Source: Clostridia bacterium
GTDB lineage: Bacteria > Bacteroidota > Bacteroidia > Bacteroidales > 4484-276
Reading direction: 5' to 3'
DNA length: 56,513 nucleotides
NCBI GenBank assembly: GCA_009928785.1
Contig: SABY01000011.1
Span: 1-56,513, forward strand
Shown here in pieces: positions 1 to 8,329 of the stretch (positions within the stretch are counted from its first letter, which is position 1; each line of letters opens with the position of its first letter). Below the pieces are notes generated by a model. The model worked only from the letters and a program-made list of their open reading frames with translations, was not told where the DNA came from and did no database searches. Both the position numbers and the translations under genes were made by a program.

Positions 1-275
1 ATGCGCTGACAAAACAAGGCATCATCATCGACAAGCTAAATATTCTGATCCATTTGGGAAGTACCGAAGCAATCAAAAATTTCCTGTGCGATTTTGATGG
101 AATTGCGCTCGTGTCGGAGAAGTCGATTGAAAAGGAGCTGCGGCTAAAAGAGCTTGTGAAAATCAACATCAAAAATATCTCTTTGAATCGTAAGTTCCGG
201 ATCGCGCTTCGGCAGGGACACCACACCTCAGCCGCAAAACTGTTTATGGATTTCCTTTCCCGGTATAGCTTTTAG
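1..275 (+). CDS. LysR-family transcriptional regulator, C-terminal fragment
   Basis: The open frame enters from the left edge (first full codon at base 3) and stops at 275, giving about 90 residues. They read as the end of a LysR effector-binding domain: a GSTEAIKNFL stretch, then GIALVSEKSIEKEL, then a basic segment and a short C-terminal helix. The DNA-binding helix-turn-helix lies outside the window. The next gene, on the same strand 79 bases on, is a YeiH-type transporter. LysR genes next to YeiH homologues are a familiar pairing (yeiE-yeiH in enterobacteria), so control of that transporter is a reasonable inference. The effector cannot be told from this fragment. Confidence 0.85.
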   Translation, partial: ALTKQGIIIDKLNILIHLGSTEAIKNFLCDFDGIALVSEKSIEKELRLKELVKINIKNISLNRKFRIALRQGHHTSAAKLFMDFLSRYSF

Positions 276-354
276 TTATCCATTATAGCAATTCAGTATT
301 TGTTTCTGGCTATAGGCGTAGTAATTTTGCAGCGTCTTAAAAAGGAGATAAAAC

Positions 355-1284
355 ATGAATTTCAACAGCAAACAGATCAGTACAATTTACGGTGTAATGC
401 TTTTCCTCTGCTTTATGCCATTCGTTACGCCTCCCGTGGCGTTGGCAATCGGGATATTATTCTCACTGCTTGGAATAAAACATGCGCGGGTAGCAAGTTA
501 CACGTCGCTCTCGTTGCAGGCATCCATTGTGCTGATGGGCTTTGGCATGAACCTGACGCAGGTTATCAGCGCCTCCAAAACCGGCTTTGTGGAAACGGCC
601 ATTTCGGTTGTCTTCGTAATTGTTGCCGGACTTCTGCTGACGCGGGTGCTCAAGGTAGAGTCGCGCACGGGGCTGCTCATCAGCGCAGGTACAGCAATAT
701 GCGGTGGAAGTGCCATTGCTGCCGTGGCTCCGGTGATCAATGCAAAACACAGTGAGATTTCATTTTCATTGATCGTAATCTTTATCCTCAATGCCGTTGC
801 TTTGATGATCTTCCCGGCCATCGGTCATCATTTCAACCTTAGTCAGCAAGTGTTTGGCAACTGGGCAGCCATCGCCATTCACGATACCAGTTCGGTGGTG
901 GGTGCCGGCGCAACTTACGGCGCAGAAGCACTGGAAGTGGCCACTACCGTGAAGCTCATCAGAGCGTTGTGGATTATCCCGTTGTCGCTGCTAATTGCAT
1001 TTGCGCAAAAAGGAAAAGGCACCGGAAAAATTAAAATCCCCTGGTTCATCGGGCTTTTTGTGATAAGTATTTTTATAGCACATTTATTCCCGGCCGGCGC
1101 CGACACCTTTGCTCATTTTAGCTGGCTGGGCAAACGCGGTATGGTGGTCGCACTTTTCCTTATCGGTTCGGGCATCTCTTTTTCCGAAGCTAAAAAGGCC
1201 GGGCTGAGAAGCTTCATATTAGGAATTGCGCTCTGGCTGCTGATCGGCGTAAGCTCGTTTGTTGCGCTTACTATTAAAATTTAG
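355..1284 (+). CDS. YeiH/UPF0324-family putative sulfate exporter
   Basis: The 309-residue protein is almost wholly hydrophobic, with roughly nine to ten membrane segments. It carries the family's central glycine-rich stretch GTAICGGSAIAAVAPVI near residue 120 and the HDTSSVVGAG stretch near residue 180. The family (PSE, formerly conserved hypothetical 698) is annotated as putative sulfate exporters, but its substrate is poorly proven. The start is well supported: AAAGGAG at 341-347 lies eight bases before the ATG, which is unusual for this genome. The LysR gene upstream and the sulfite-exporter-type permease downstream suggest a small sulfur-oxyanion export module. Confidence 0.87.
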   Translation: MNFNSKQISTIYGVMLFLCFMPFVTPPVALAIGILFSLLGIKHARVASYTSLSLQASIVLMGFGMNLTQVISASKTGFVETAISVVFVIVAGLLLTRVLKVESRTGLLISAGTAICGGSAIAAVAPVINAKHSEISFSLIVIFILNAVALMIFPAIGHHFNLSQQVFGNWAAIAIHDTSSVVGAGATYGAEALEVATTVKLIRALWIIPLSLLIAFAQKGKGTGKIKIPWFIGLFVISIFIAHLFPAGADTFAHFSWLGKRGMVVALFLIGSGISFSEAKKAGLRSFILGIALWLLIGVSSFVALTIKI

Positions 1285-1289
1285 AAAGG

Positions 1290-1375
1290 GAGACCAGCCC
1301 CGCTTTCCCCAGCAGCGGCCCGTGCGCTGGCATCCTCTCCGTCGGCTGACGGAGGAGTTAGAGGGGGCCTTTAGT
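1290..1375. repeat. GC-rich intergenic repeat with hairpin
   Basis: This stretch between the two transporter genes is much richer in G and C than its flanks. CTCCGTC at 1337-1343 pairs with GACGGAG at 1348-1354 around a four-base loop. Related CTCTCCGTC wording occurs in the gap near 2217-2225, and a TTGACGGATCAG variant near 9983-9994. It looks like a degenerate copy of a dispersed Bacteroidota repeat. No T-run follows the hairpin, so it is not a clear terminator. Confidence 0.45.
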
Positions 1376-1437
1376 ATGGGTGCCTAATTTGAACATAGGT
1401 GATAAAAAGCAGCTAAAAATTTACAATAAACAACGCT

Positions 1438-2154
1438 ATGGAAATTGTCTGGATCATAATAATTGTATTGGCTGCAAGTCTCGTCAAAGGGATTACCGGA
1501 TTTGGCTTTGCGTTGGTTTCGCTCCCGTTGCTGCTTGTCTGGTATTCGCCCAGGGAGATTATTCCTGTGTTGATTCTTTGCAACCTGATAGCTTCGGTAA
1601 TCATTGTGCTCCAAAAAAAGGAACAAAAACTCGTCAGCAGGCAGTTTAGGCAGTTGATCGTATTTGGTGCAATATTCACCATTGCCGGCGTGTTGACGCT
1701 TCGCTATTTTCCCGAAGAGATCATCATCAAAATTGTAAGCATCTTTTTTATACTCCTTTCCATTTTTTCACTGGTCGGAATAAAACACAGCTTTAAATTT
1801 TCACCGTTTGCTTATAAAATTGCAGGTGCTTTTATTGGATTTTTAACGGGCAGCATAAGCATCAGCGGGCCGCCGCTGGCACTGTTTCTTCATTCGGCAA
1901 ACGTCGGCAACCGGGAGTTCCGCGAAATATTTGCCTGGTTTAGCATTGCTACTTCTGTAATAGCTTTGGCAGGATATGGCTTTTGTGGTTTGTTAACGAT
2001 GCGGACTTTTGAAATTTCGGCATTGTTTTTACCCATCCTTTTTGCGGGTTCTTTCATCGGGAAAAAAATCAATCGCAGTGTTCCTGTTCCGGTATTTAAA
2101 AAATCAGTTTTATATATCACGCTGGCTTCGTGTGTTTTTCTTTTGTTGAAATGA
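1438..2154 (+). CDS. TauE/SafE-family sulfite/organosulfonate exporter-like permease
   Basis: This 238-residue integral membrane protein has about seven or eight hydrophobic segments. The N-terminal pattern LVKGITGFGFALVSLPLLL is characteristic of the TSUP (TauE/SafE) family, and a second half-repeat begins near residue 125 with GAFIGFLTGSISISGPPLALFL. Family members export sulfite, sulfoacetate or other C2 sulfonates, but many are uncharacterised. It follows the YeiH-type transporter on the same strand after a 153-base gap containing a repeat, so co-transcription is possible but not certain. The ATG at 1438 has no clear ribosome binding site. Confidence 0.83.
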   Translation: MEIVWIIIIVLAASLVKGITGFGFALVSLPLLLVWYSPREIIPVLILCNLIASVIIVLQKKEQKLVSRQFRQLIVFGAIFTIAGVLTLRYFPEEIIIKIVSIFFILLSIFSLVGIKHSFKFSPFAYKIAGAFIGFLTGSISISGPPLALFLHSANVGNREFREIFAWFSIATSVIALAGYGFCGLLTMRTFEISALFLPILFAGSFIGKKINRSVPVPVFKKSVLYITLASCVFLLLK

Positions 2155-2290
2155 TTAGAGTTATTTTCCAGATGATTGGCAATTATTCATAAATCCCATT
2201 GTTGTGGAATGGATTTCTCTCCGTCAGCCGGCTGATCGAAATGAAAATCATCATGTGATAACGGAGTGGAGGGATCGGGAATTCTGAACC

Positions 2291-3295
2291 TTACTCTTGC
2301 TCCTGCACGCCGCGGCAAAAAGCCTGCACCATGTAGTTGATAAATTTTCCGATGAGCACATTTTCCATCCCGTCGCTTCTTTTGTAAGCAGCCTCGGTAA
2401 TGTGCAGATAACAAACATTTGGCTCTTTTCCGCAATTGTAAAGATAGCATAACGATTCGTCGGACGTAACGCCCACGGAACTCCACGCGCTGCTAAGCAA
2501 ATTTTCGAGGCTGTCCACATCCAGCTCCACGCCAAATCTGTCGGTTTTTACAAAATCAATGGCGCGGCGTTTTGCTTCATCCCAGCTCTCCTTTTTTCGC
2601 AAAAAGATATCCTCGAATAGGATAGGCAAGAAGTCGGGATTTTCATTTAGTTCATCAATGATTTGCTCATTGTTGTAGGCATGTTGCAAACCCAGGAGTG
2701 CATATTTTTTTAAATAACCGGCTTCATAAGCATACCTGAACCCGTTCCCGCTGTGCCTCCCTTCGGTGGGCCGAAAATCGGCACGGGCATCCAGGTTTAT
2801 CGTATTTATCGGTTGGTTGCATGCCAATGAGCAGCCTTTCAATATCGGAAAAACATTGTTGTGCCCGCCACCGATAACGAGCGGTATCTTTCCCGCCTGC
2901 ACGATTTGCCGGATAACCGGAAACACCATCTCGTCGAGCTGTTCGGTTAATTTGCGCAAGGTTTCAATATCTGCGTTTTGGCTCTCTTCCATCAGGTGGC
3001 CGGTACGGATTTTTCCTAACAGCAAAAACTGATCGCCGTTTAAATCTCTGGAATTATGAATATTTACAAGGCTTTTGATGAAAGAGCGAAACGCAGAGGC
3101 TGCACCGGACATCCCATGATTTGCCCGGATGCCAATATCTTCGGCAATACCCAGAATCACAAATTTGCCCTGAAAGCTACGCAAATCGCCATCGGCAGAA
3201 ACCTGCAAGGTCTGACCAAACTTTTCCTCACCTTCCCGGAAATTTATTAATGAAGTGATGTAGTCTTTTTTGAAAAACTGAACGAAGGAATGCAT
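2291..3295 (-). CDS. Arginase/formimidoylglutamase-family (ureohydrolase fold) protein
   Basis: The 334-residue protein has the ureohydrolase landmarks in order: GGGHNN near residues 142-147, NLDARADFR at 168-175, RHSGNGF just after it, and ELDVDS near residue 260. The closest known class is the formimidoylglutamase (HutG-like) branch, which releases formamide from N-formimidoylglutamate in histidine breakdown. In the canonical DAHxD motif the His binds one of the two Mn ions. Here residue 171 is Arg, encoded by CGT on the coding strand, which is one transition from CAT. The other acidic ligands are present. Metal content and activity may therefore differ, and no other hut gene lies nearby. 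The ATG at 3295 is the first good start. Confidence 0.75.
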   Translation of the reverse strand: MHSFVQFFKKDYITSLINFREGEEKFGQTLQVSADGDLRSFQGKFVILGIAEDIGIRANHGMSGAASAFRSFIKSLVNIHNSRDLNGDQFLLLGKIRTGHLMEESQNADIETLRKLTEQLDEMVFPVIRQIVQAGKIPLVIGGGHNNVFPILKGCSLACNQPINTINLDARADFRPTEGRHSGNGFRYAYEAGYLKKYALLGLQHAYNNEQIIDELNENPDFLPILFEDIFLRKKESWDEAKRRAIDFVKTDRFGVELDVDSLENLLSSAWSSVGVTSDESLCYLYNCGKEPNVCYLHITEAAYKRSDGMENVLIGKFINYMVQAFCRGVQEQE

Positions 3296-3325
3296 AGTTT
3301 TTAATTATCAATTTTTTAATAAAAA

Positions 3326-3333
3326 CAAAGATA
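3326..3333 (-). promoter_or_regulatory. Bacteroidota-type -7 box upstream of the arginase-family gene
   Basis: On the minus strand this reads TATCTTTG, matching the TAnnTTTG consensus of Bacteroidota housekeeping promoters. It lies about 30 bases upstream of the ATG at 3295. No good -33 TTG element is found at the expected distance, so support is partial. Confidence 0.35.
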
Positions 3334-3495
3334 ACGCTCTTTGTTTGGATAGAAATAGAATTTGAATATCGTACTCGGATATCTACGAAGGGATAGAATT
3401 TTTGTGTAACTTCTATTTCAATACCTTCATTTTCCGGGCATCTGTGGTTTGCCCGTTGATGCTGATGGAATAGAAATATTCCTATCATTGCAGCT

Positions 3496-4167
3496 ATGAA
3501 AAAATATGCGTTTACCGAAGAACAGCAGCGTGTGTTGCGGTGTACCGAGGATTTTGTAAAGGAGCAGCTTTCCGGTGCGGAGGGCGGCCACGACTGGTGG
3601 CATGTGGTGCGTGTGCGCAATACGGCGCGGGCACTGGTGAAACATGAGGAGGCGGATGAGTATGTGACGGAGCTGGCGGCGCTGCTGCATGATGTGGCTG
3701 ATGCCAAATTTTATGGCGGTGACGAGGAAAAAGGGCCACTGCTGGCCGGTGCTTTTTTGGAATCGCAACACGTGACGCCAGAAGTAAGGGAGCATGTGCT
3801 GAATATCATCCGCCATATGTCGTTTAAAAACAGCCTGGAGGGACGAAGATTTTATTCGGCTGAGCTGGCGGTGGTGCAGGATGCCGACAGGCTGGATGCG
3901 ATGGGCGCTATCGGCATAGCTCGCGCTTTTAATTATGGCGGATTTAAAAACCGGCCGCTCTACAATCCGGCAATAGCGCCACAACAGCAAATGACCAAAG
4001 AGGAATATAAAAACAGCGAGGCGCCAACGATCAATCACTTTTATGAAAAGTTGCTGCTGCTCAAAGATAAAATGAATACCGCCGCCGGACGCGCAATGGC
4101 CAGCGAGCGTCACGATTTTATGGTACGGTTTCTTGAGCAGTTTTATAAAGAGTGGGAGGGGGAGTAA
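3496..4167 (+). CDS. HD-domain phosphohydrolase
   Basis: This 223-residue soluble protein belongs to the HD superfamily of metal-dependent phosphohydrolases. The first metal His sits in GHDWWHVVRV (residues 31-40), the HD dyad is His65-Asp66 in ALLHDVADAKF, and the distal Asp lies in VVQDADRLDAMGAIGIAR around residues 135-150. This order and the DRLDAMGAIGIAR block match the YedJ/YpgQ-type group, small nucleotide pyrophosphatase or phosphohydrolase-like proteins. The physiological substrate is not evident. It stands alone between a divergent arginase-fold gene and an unknown gene. The ATG at 3496 begins a compact N-terminal helix, as expected for the family. Confidence 0.8.
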   Translation: MKKYAFTEEQQRVLRCTEDFVKEQLSGAEGGHDWWHVVRVRNTARALVKHEEADEYVTELAALLHDVADAKFYGGDEEKGPLLAGAFLESQHVTPEVREHVLNIIRHMSFKNSLEGRRFYSAELAVVQDADRLDAMGAIGIARAFNYGGFKNRPLYNPAIAPQQQMTKEEYKNSEAPTINHFYEKLLLLKDKMNTAAGRAMASERHDFMVRFLEQFYKEWEGE

Positions 4168-4290
4168 ATTTTCCGTACAGAACACGATTATCATTACTTT
4201 TGTCAGCCTGCGCGGTTGACGAAAAAAATAAATCCGGATTAAAATTCCCGAAAACCAACCAACGACAGATCATCTAAAAAACATAACATT

Positions 4291-4710
4291 ATGAATCTGC
4301 CCGAAGAAATCACCAACCTGTTGGATCATTGCCGCAACTATGGCTACGACCTGCTGCTGGAAACCGGCGAGTTGTTTCCGTTTGGCGCCCTCACGGATGC
4401 AACTGGCCGCACCCATCACCGCGAGGAAGAAATAGACCCGAAACACATCCCCAGCAACGGGCAAATCATGGAACGGCTGCTCGAATATTTCCAGACACAA
4501 TTAGACCAGCACGCGGCACGGGGTTATGCCATAGCCTACGAAGCCAGCGTGCAGCTCGACGAAAACACGCACACCGACGCCCTGGCGGTGGATATTCGTT
4601 ACCAAGACAATGATGAGCTTCCGATGTTTTATTTTCCGTTCAGTATGGAAGGAGAGGATCTGGTGCGTTTTGGTGAGGCGTTTGCTGTGAAGCGGGAAAC
4701 ACCACAGTAG
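4291..4710 (+). CDS. Uncharacterised 139-residue acidic protein
   Basis: I do not recognise this protein. It has 139 residues, is acidic, and lacks a signal peptide or membrane segment, so it is probably cytoplasmic. A helical N-terminus (residues 1-25) leads into the pattern GELFPFGALTD at about 27-37. The C-terminal half alternates polar and hydrophobic residues like a beta sheet and includes an FYFPFSMEGEDLVRFGEAF segment. The shape recalls small standalone or immunity-like proteins with a GE-F-PFG motif, but that is only an impression. It follows the HD gene by 123 bases on the same strand. Confidence 0.6.
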   Translation: MNLPEEITNLLDHCRNYGYDLLLETGELFPFGALTDATGRTHHREEEIDPKHIPSNGQIMERLLEYFQTQLDQHAARGYAIAYEASVQLDENTHTDALAVDIRYQDNDELPMFYFPFSMEGEDLVRFGEAFAVKRETPQ

Positions 4711-4753
4711 AGGCGCATGGCTGAGCATCTTTACATTCACATTTTTATGTGAA

Positions 4754-6262
4754 TCAATAAAAAACCACCAGAGCCTCGCCGGTGTCGTCACCATAGGTTT
4801 TATAAAAAGGAACAAAAACTTCCGGCAGACTTTGCGCGCGGTGAGTAATCTGCAGAGCTGATATCCATTTATTTACGAGGGGTTTTCCCATATCCTTTTT
4901 TGAAACCACCAATATTGCTTTTCGATCAGTAGCAGCAGCCGTGGGTTTTGATAAAGAATCGATATTAATAAACCGGAGGTTGGGCGGCAGATAAAACCGT
5001 GCGGGCAAACCATTCCAGGGATCGTAGGGATTGGCATTGCCAGCATAATAAAGATCGGCAGGCACGTGCTTCACTATTTGGTTTATCGTTTTCATGGCTT
5101 CTCCCCTACCCGACCCAGCCGGCGAAAAGCTTGCAGGGATCACTGCAATAAGATTTATCAATCCTATCAAAATTAAAACCACCAATAATACTTTTCGGAT
5201 TGCCAACACTTTGAGCCGCATGCCTACAGCAGCTATTGCAAGATATACTACCACCGCGACAAAGTTGGCCAGCGGAAACAGAAACCGCACTTCTTTATGC
5301 GGGATCAGGATATGTATTAATAAGTAGGGCGTTATGATCCAAACAAACAGACTCTTTGGTTTCGTGATAACCAACCCCGCTACTGCTGCCAGAATGACGA
5401 TACCCAAAGGAAAAAACGCATAGCGAAAAATATAGAAAAAATAGTAGTACCACGGAGCGGTACCAAAGGCAGCAGGATCGCTCTGTAAAAGGGTTTCATT
5501 AAAATAATTCCACGGAACAAACGCCAGCGCTTGATACCACCAACTATCGAGCGCTACGCCCGCCAAAACAATTGCGAAGCCTGCTGTGATCAATGGAATG
5601 AATTGTCGCAGCCTGGTTTTGTTGATTAGCAGCAACCACAGCAGCAAGCCCGCTGAAGCAAAAGCTGTTTGGTAGCGGAAAAGAAAAGCCAGGCCTAAAA
5701 GCAAACCGGCTGCTGCATAATGCCGCTTTGATATTTCCGGCCTCACCACAAAACCAGCCGCTGCCAGCAGCATAAGCCCCGACCAGGTTTCGGACGAAAA
5801 CCGCACGTTGAGCATTGGCAGAAACCAAATAAAAAATGAGAAGAACAAAAACCACGACCAATGGCGCGGCCGGATGAGATGCCTGACGGAACGGGTAAAG
5901 AACCAGATGACAGTTATTGCAAATAGTGCGGTGAGCAAACGCAGGATAAATGTTGTGGTAAAAGGATTGGTGCAGCCTGCCAATTGACAAACTTCCATCA
6001 CCAACCACGCCAGCGCTGGCTGAAGCGCCGGACGAATTTGCGCCGCATGCTCCCACGCCAGACTCTCCTGTGGCACCAATCCGGCTTTGGCCGCCGCAAA
6101 TTCGATGATCTGGTAATGCTCGTCGCCGTGCATCCATCCGCTGCTGTACCATGCCGTGGCAGCGTAGAAAAATAGCGCTGCTAAAACGATCCATTGTTCG
6201 GTTTTGGTAGTTGCCAATTTTTGTCTATTTATCAAAATGAGGCTTTTAAAGCTGCCGGCCAA
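4754..6262 (-). CDS. GT22-like (Alg9/PIG-B type) membrane glycosyltransferase
   Basis: The protein of about 500 residues has many membrane segments and an early luminal/periplasmic acidic motif, GDEHYQIIEFA, near residues 45-55. This matches the HPDEhfQ-type catalytic loop of GT22 lipid-linked mannosyltransferases of the GT-C fold. Such enzymes transfer sugars from polyprenyl phosphate donors in cell-envelope or glycoconjugate assembly, and the acceptor here is unknown. No ATG occurs before residue 44. The first membrane helix (about residues 24-43) lies upstream of that Met, so translation probably begins at the TTG at 6262 or a nearby non-ATG codon. It may be the last gene of the minus-strand group, but a 262-base gap with an inverted repeat separates it from the phospholipase D gene. 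Confidence 0.7.
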   Translation of the reverse strand: MAGSFKSLILINRQKLATTKTEQWIVLAALFFYAATAWYSSGWMHGDEHYQIIEFAAAKAGLVPQESLAWEHAAQIRPALQPALAWLVMEVCQLAGCTNPFTTTFILRLLTALFAITVIWFFTRSVRHLIRPRHWSWFLFFSFFIWFLPMLNVRFSSETWSGLMLLAAAGFVVRPEISKRHYAAAGLLLGLAFLFRYQTAFASAGLLLWLLLINKTRLRQFIPLITAGFAIVLAGVALDSWWYQALAFVPWNYFNETLLQSDPAAFGTAPWYYYFFYIFRYAFFPLGIVILAAVAGLVITKPKSLFVWIITPYLLIHILIPHKEVRFLFPLANFVAVVVYLAIAAVGMRLKVLAIRKVLLVVLILIGLINLIAVIPASFSPAGSGRGEAMKTINQIVKHVPADLYYAGNANPYDPWNGLPARFYLPPNLRFINIDSLSKPTAAATDRKAILVVSKKDMGKPLVNKWISALQITHRAQSLPEVFVPFYKTYGDDTGEALVVFY

Positions 6263-6303
6263 AATAGACAGAATTTAATAAACTATAATTCATTTTCTTC
6301 ATC

Positions 6304-6386
6304 AGTCACACCGTGAATCCTGCTCAAAACCTGAAACAATAGTCCTGAAAAAAGTGATTAGCTCATGAGTTATTCACGGTGTGACT
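6304..6386. repeat. 83-bp element bounded by perfect 15-bp inverted repeats
   Basis: AGTCACACCGTGAAT at 6304-6318 is exactly complementary to ATTCACGGTGTGACT at 6372-6386, leaving a 53-base interior. It lies in the 262-base gap between two minus-strand genes. There is no T-run for a terminator and I see no target-site duplication. It could be a miniature inverted-repeat element or an RNA hairpin. The rest of the gap (6387-6524) contains nothing else that I recognise. Confidence 0.7.
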
Positions 6387-6524
6387 ATAAGCAACTTTAG
6401 CAGGAGTTTTATGCGACAATCGCCTGGGATGATTCATGTTATAACTTTTTAATCCGTAAGTTTCGACCTTAGGCTGCCCGTTGCATGGGCTTTAGCTTAC
6501 ACGCTCGCCTTAACAATCTTTCCA

Positions 6525-7601
6525 CTAAAGCAAATGCCGTAGCGGCAAAATAAGCCACTCAAAAAATCGCTGTATTCTCGGACGGCGCATCCAGGCATCG
6601 TAGTCGAAAGGCTCGCACATGCGCATGGTTTGGATGATGTGTTCGCTTATCATGCCGGCAATGTGGGCATCGTGGCCGGTAAGCAGTATTTCGTGCATAT
6701 AACGGAAACTGCGGTAGTCGAAATTGGGCGACCCCAGACAAAATATTTTTTCGTCCACCAGCAACAACTTTGCGTGCAGGTTGTGAATGGTATAATATAA
6801 AAACTGGATATTGTGGCGGTGCAGCATCTCCAGGTAACGCCCGTGCAGGAGGTTTACCATGCGCACGTCGCTGTGTCGCGGAATAATCACACGCACCTCC
6901 ACTCCACGGGCCACGGCATCTATCAATGCTTTGCGCAGATAAAAGCCCGGCAAAAAATAGGGGCTTTCGATAGTGACGGATCGTTTGGCTTGTCGTATCA
7001 AATATTCATAACGCTTCTTTATCTTTTGCCTGGTGATGCTGGGCACGTCGCGCAAAATTTCCATGTCCTGGCATCGCATAATGCGCGTATAGTGCCGGCG
7101 GTAGCGGATGTAGCTGTTGTAGATTTTAAAGTCCTGATAAAAAATCTTCTTAAAATTGACGGCAATATCGCCGTAAAGGCGCAACATACTTTCGCGCCAT
7201 ATCAGGTTGTAATCGGTAATGTTGGAAGAGCCGATGTAGGAAATTAGGTCGTCGATGATGAGCAGCTTGCGGTGGTTACGGCGGTGGCTTCGGGTAAAGA
7301 AGTCGATGTTGATTTTTATCTTTTGAAAAAAACGCACCTCACCACCTGCTGCCAGAAGCTCTGCAAAGAAGTCGTCGGGGATGCCGCTGCCGCCCCATGA
7401 GTCGATGAGTAGCTTCACCTCTACGCCTGCTCTGGCTACCGCCGTGAGCGCGTCTCTGAAACGCACACCCATAATCTGATGGCCAAACTTGTACATCTCG
7501 ATAAAGACATACTTGCGCGCCGCCAGTATGTCGTCGAGCATGGCGTTGTAGTATTTTATCGGATCGTCGTAAAGAATGGTGCCGGCCGTCTCTGCGTTCA
7601 C
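6525..7601 (-). CDS. Phospholipase D / cardiolipin synthase-like protein
   Basis: This 358-residue protein has two HKD phospholipase D motifs: HRKLLIID at 110-117 followed by GSSN, and HAKLLLVD near 287-294 followed by GSPNFDYRS. Paired HKD motifs form one active site. The layout fits ClsB/ClsC-type cardiolipin synthases, which transfer phosphatidyl groups between lipids. It lacks the two N-terminal membrane helices of ClsA. A nuclease or other phosphodiesterase role cannot be excluded. The likely start is the GTG at 7601, because the first ATG (codon 21) would cut into the conserved N-terminal strand. It is the last of five tightly packed minus-strand genes, 35 bases after the DUF6873 stop. 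Confidence 0.8.
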   Translation of the reverse strand: MNAETAGTILYDDPIKYYNAMLDDILAARKYVFIEMYKFGHQIMGVRFRDALTAVARAGVEVKLLIDSWGGSGIPDDFFAELLAAGGEVRFFQKIKINIDFFTRSHRRNHRKLLIIDDLISYIGSSNITDYNLIWRESMLRLYGDIAVNFKKIFYQDFKIYNSYIRYRRHYTRIMRCQDMEILRDVPSITRQKIKKRYEYLIRQAKRSVTIESPYFLPGFYLRKALIDAVARGVEVRVIIPRHSDVRMVNLLHGRYLEMLHRHNIQFLYYTIHNLHAKLLLVDEKIFCLGSPNFDYRSFRYMHEILLTGHDAHIAGMISEHIIQTMRMCEPFDYDAWMRRPRIQRFFEWLILPLRHLL

Positions 7602-7636
7602 TATAAAATTTTTATAAGTTTGGCCAAAAGTAGGAA

Positions 7637-8329
7637 TTATTCCTCTACAAAAAATATCCCGCCGCCATCAAAAGGCGTTTCGCTGGTAAGCCAGCGGATT
7701 CGACATCCCGCAGCAGCGGCAAAGGCTTCTATTTCGGCGCTTTGCGCAATGCTGCCACGACCAGCCAGCACATACACGGTGTCCGTCCAAAAGCCACAGC
7801 AGCCGCCAAAAAATCCATGGCCGAAGTCTGGTAACCTTACTGTGCCCGGATCGACAAAAAAAGTCTTTATCCCGGCCTGATTCAAAACCCTTTCGATACC
7901 GGTATCAGAAATCAGGGCATGCTCCTCTCCCACCATCATCAGGTTGCAACGCGTGTAGCCTTGTTTTACGGCAAGTAATTTTTTATTAATACAAAGATTT
8001 TTGATGGTTTGGTCAGTGATGACCGGTGGGTGAATCAGGTAATTGCGCGTGGCTACGGCATTGTATTTCGCTGTAGCGGGATATTGCTTTCCCAAAAGTT
8101 GCTCGCCGCGAAGGACTTTTATTCCATGTGCTGACAATGTTTCAAAATAACGATCTGGTAGGTTGGGTGCCACAACCAACTCCTGCCCCACCCGGCAAAA
8201 GAAAATATCAGGATGCCCCGAAATGGCCGGATATACAATACCTTCGGTAGTAAGTTCCAGCAATTGCCCTATTGCGCTAAGCGCCTCTTTGGCCATGGCC
8301 GGTATTTTGGCGTCAACGATAATCAACAT
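7637..8329 (-). CDS. DUF6873-type GME-fold protein of unknown function
   Basis: The protein has about 230 residues with no signal peptide. I place it, with moderate certainty, in the DUF6873 group of guanidino-modifying-enzyme (GME) fold proteins, relatives of amidinotransferases and agmatine/arginine deiminases. A segment DFGHGFFGGCCGFW near residues 170-183 (His, glycines, Cys-Cys) resembles the catalytic His/Cys region of that fold, followed by DTVYVLAG. No substrate is known. I prefer the ATG at 8329 to the in-frame GTG at 8338. Either start lies inside the end of the radical SAM gene (a 17-base overlap with the ATG), which implies translational coupling and a shared task. Confidence 0.6.
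   Translation of the reverse strand: MLIIVDAKIPAMAKEALSAIGQLLELTTEGIVYPAISGHPDIFFCRVGQELVVAPNLPDRYFETLSAHGIKVLRGEQLLGKQYPATAKYNAVATRNYLIHPPVITDQTIKNLCINKKLLAVKQGYTRCNLMMVGEEHALISDTGIERVLNQAGIKTFFVDPGTVRLPDFGHGFFGGCCGFWTDTVYVLAGRGSIAQSAEIEAFAAAAGCRIRWLTSETPFDGGGIFFVEE

Noticed and set aside
1337..1354. Rho-independent terminator after the YeiH-type gene
   Set aside because: The hairpin is not followed by a T-run and it lies within a GC-rich repeat.
3427..4194. A 255-codon minus-strand frame opposite the HD phosphohydrolase
   Set aside because: The HD motifs are clear on the plus strand; the opposite frame encodes low-complexity His/Arg-rich sequence.
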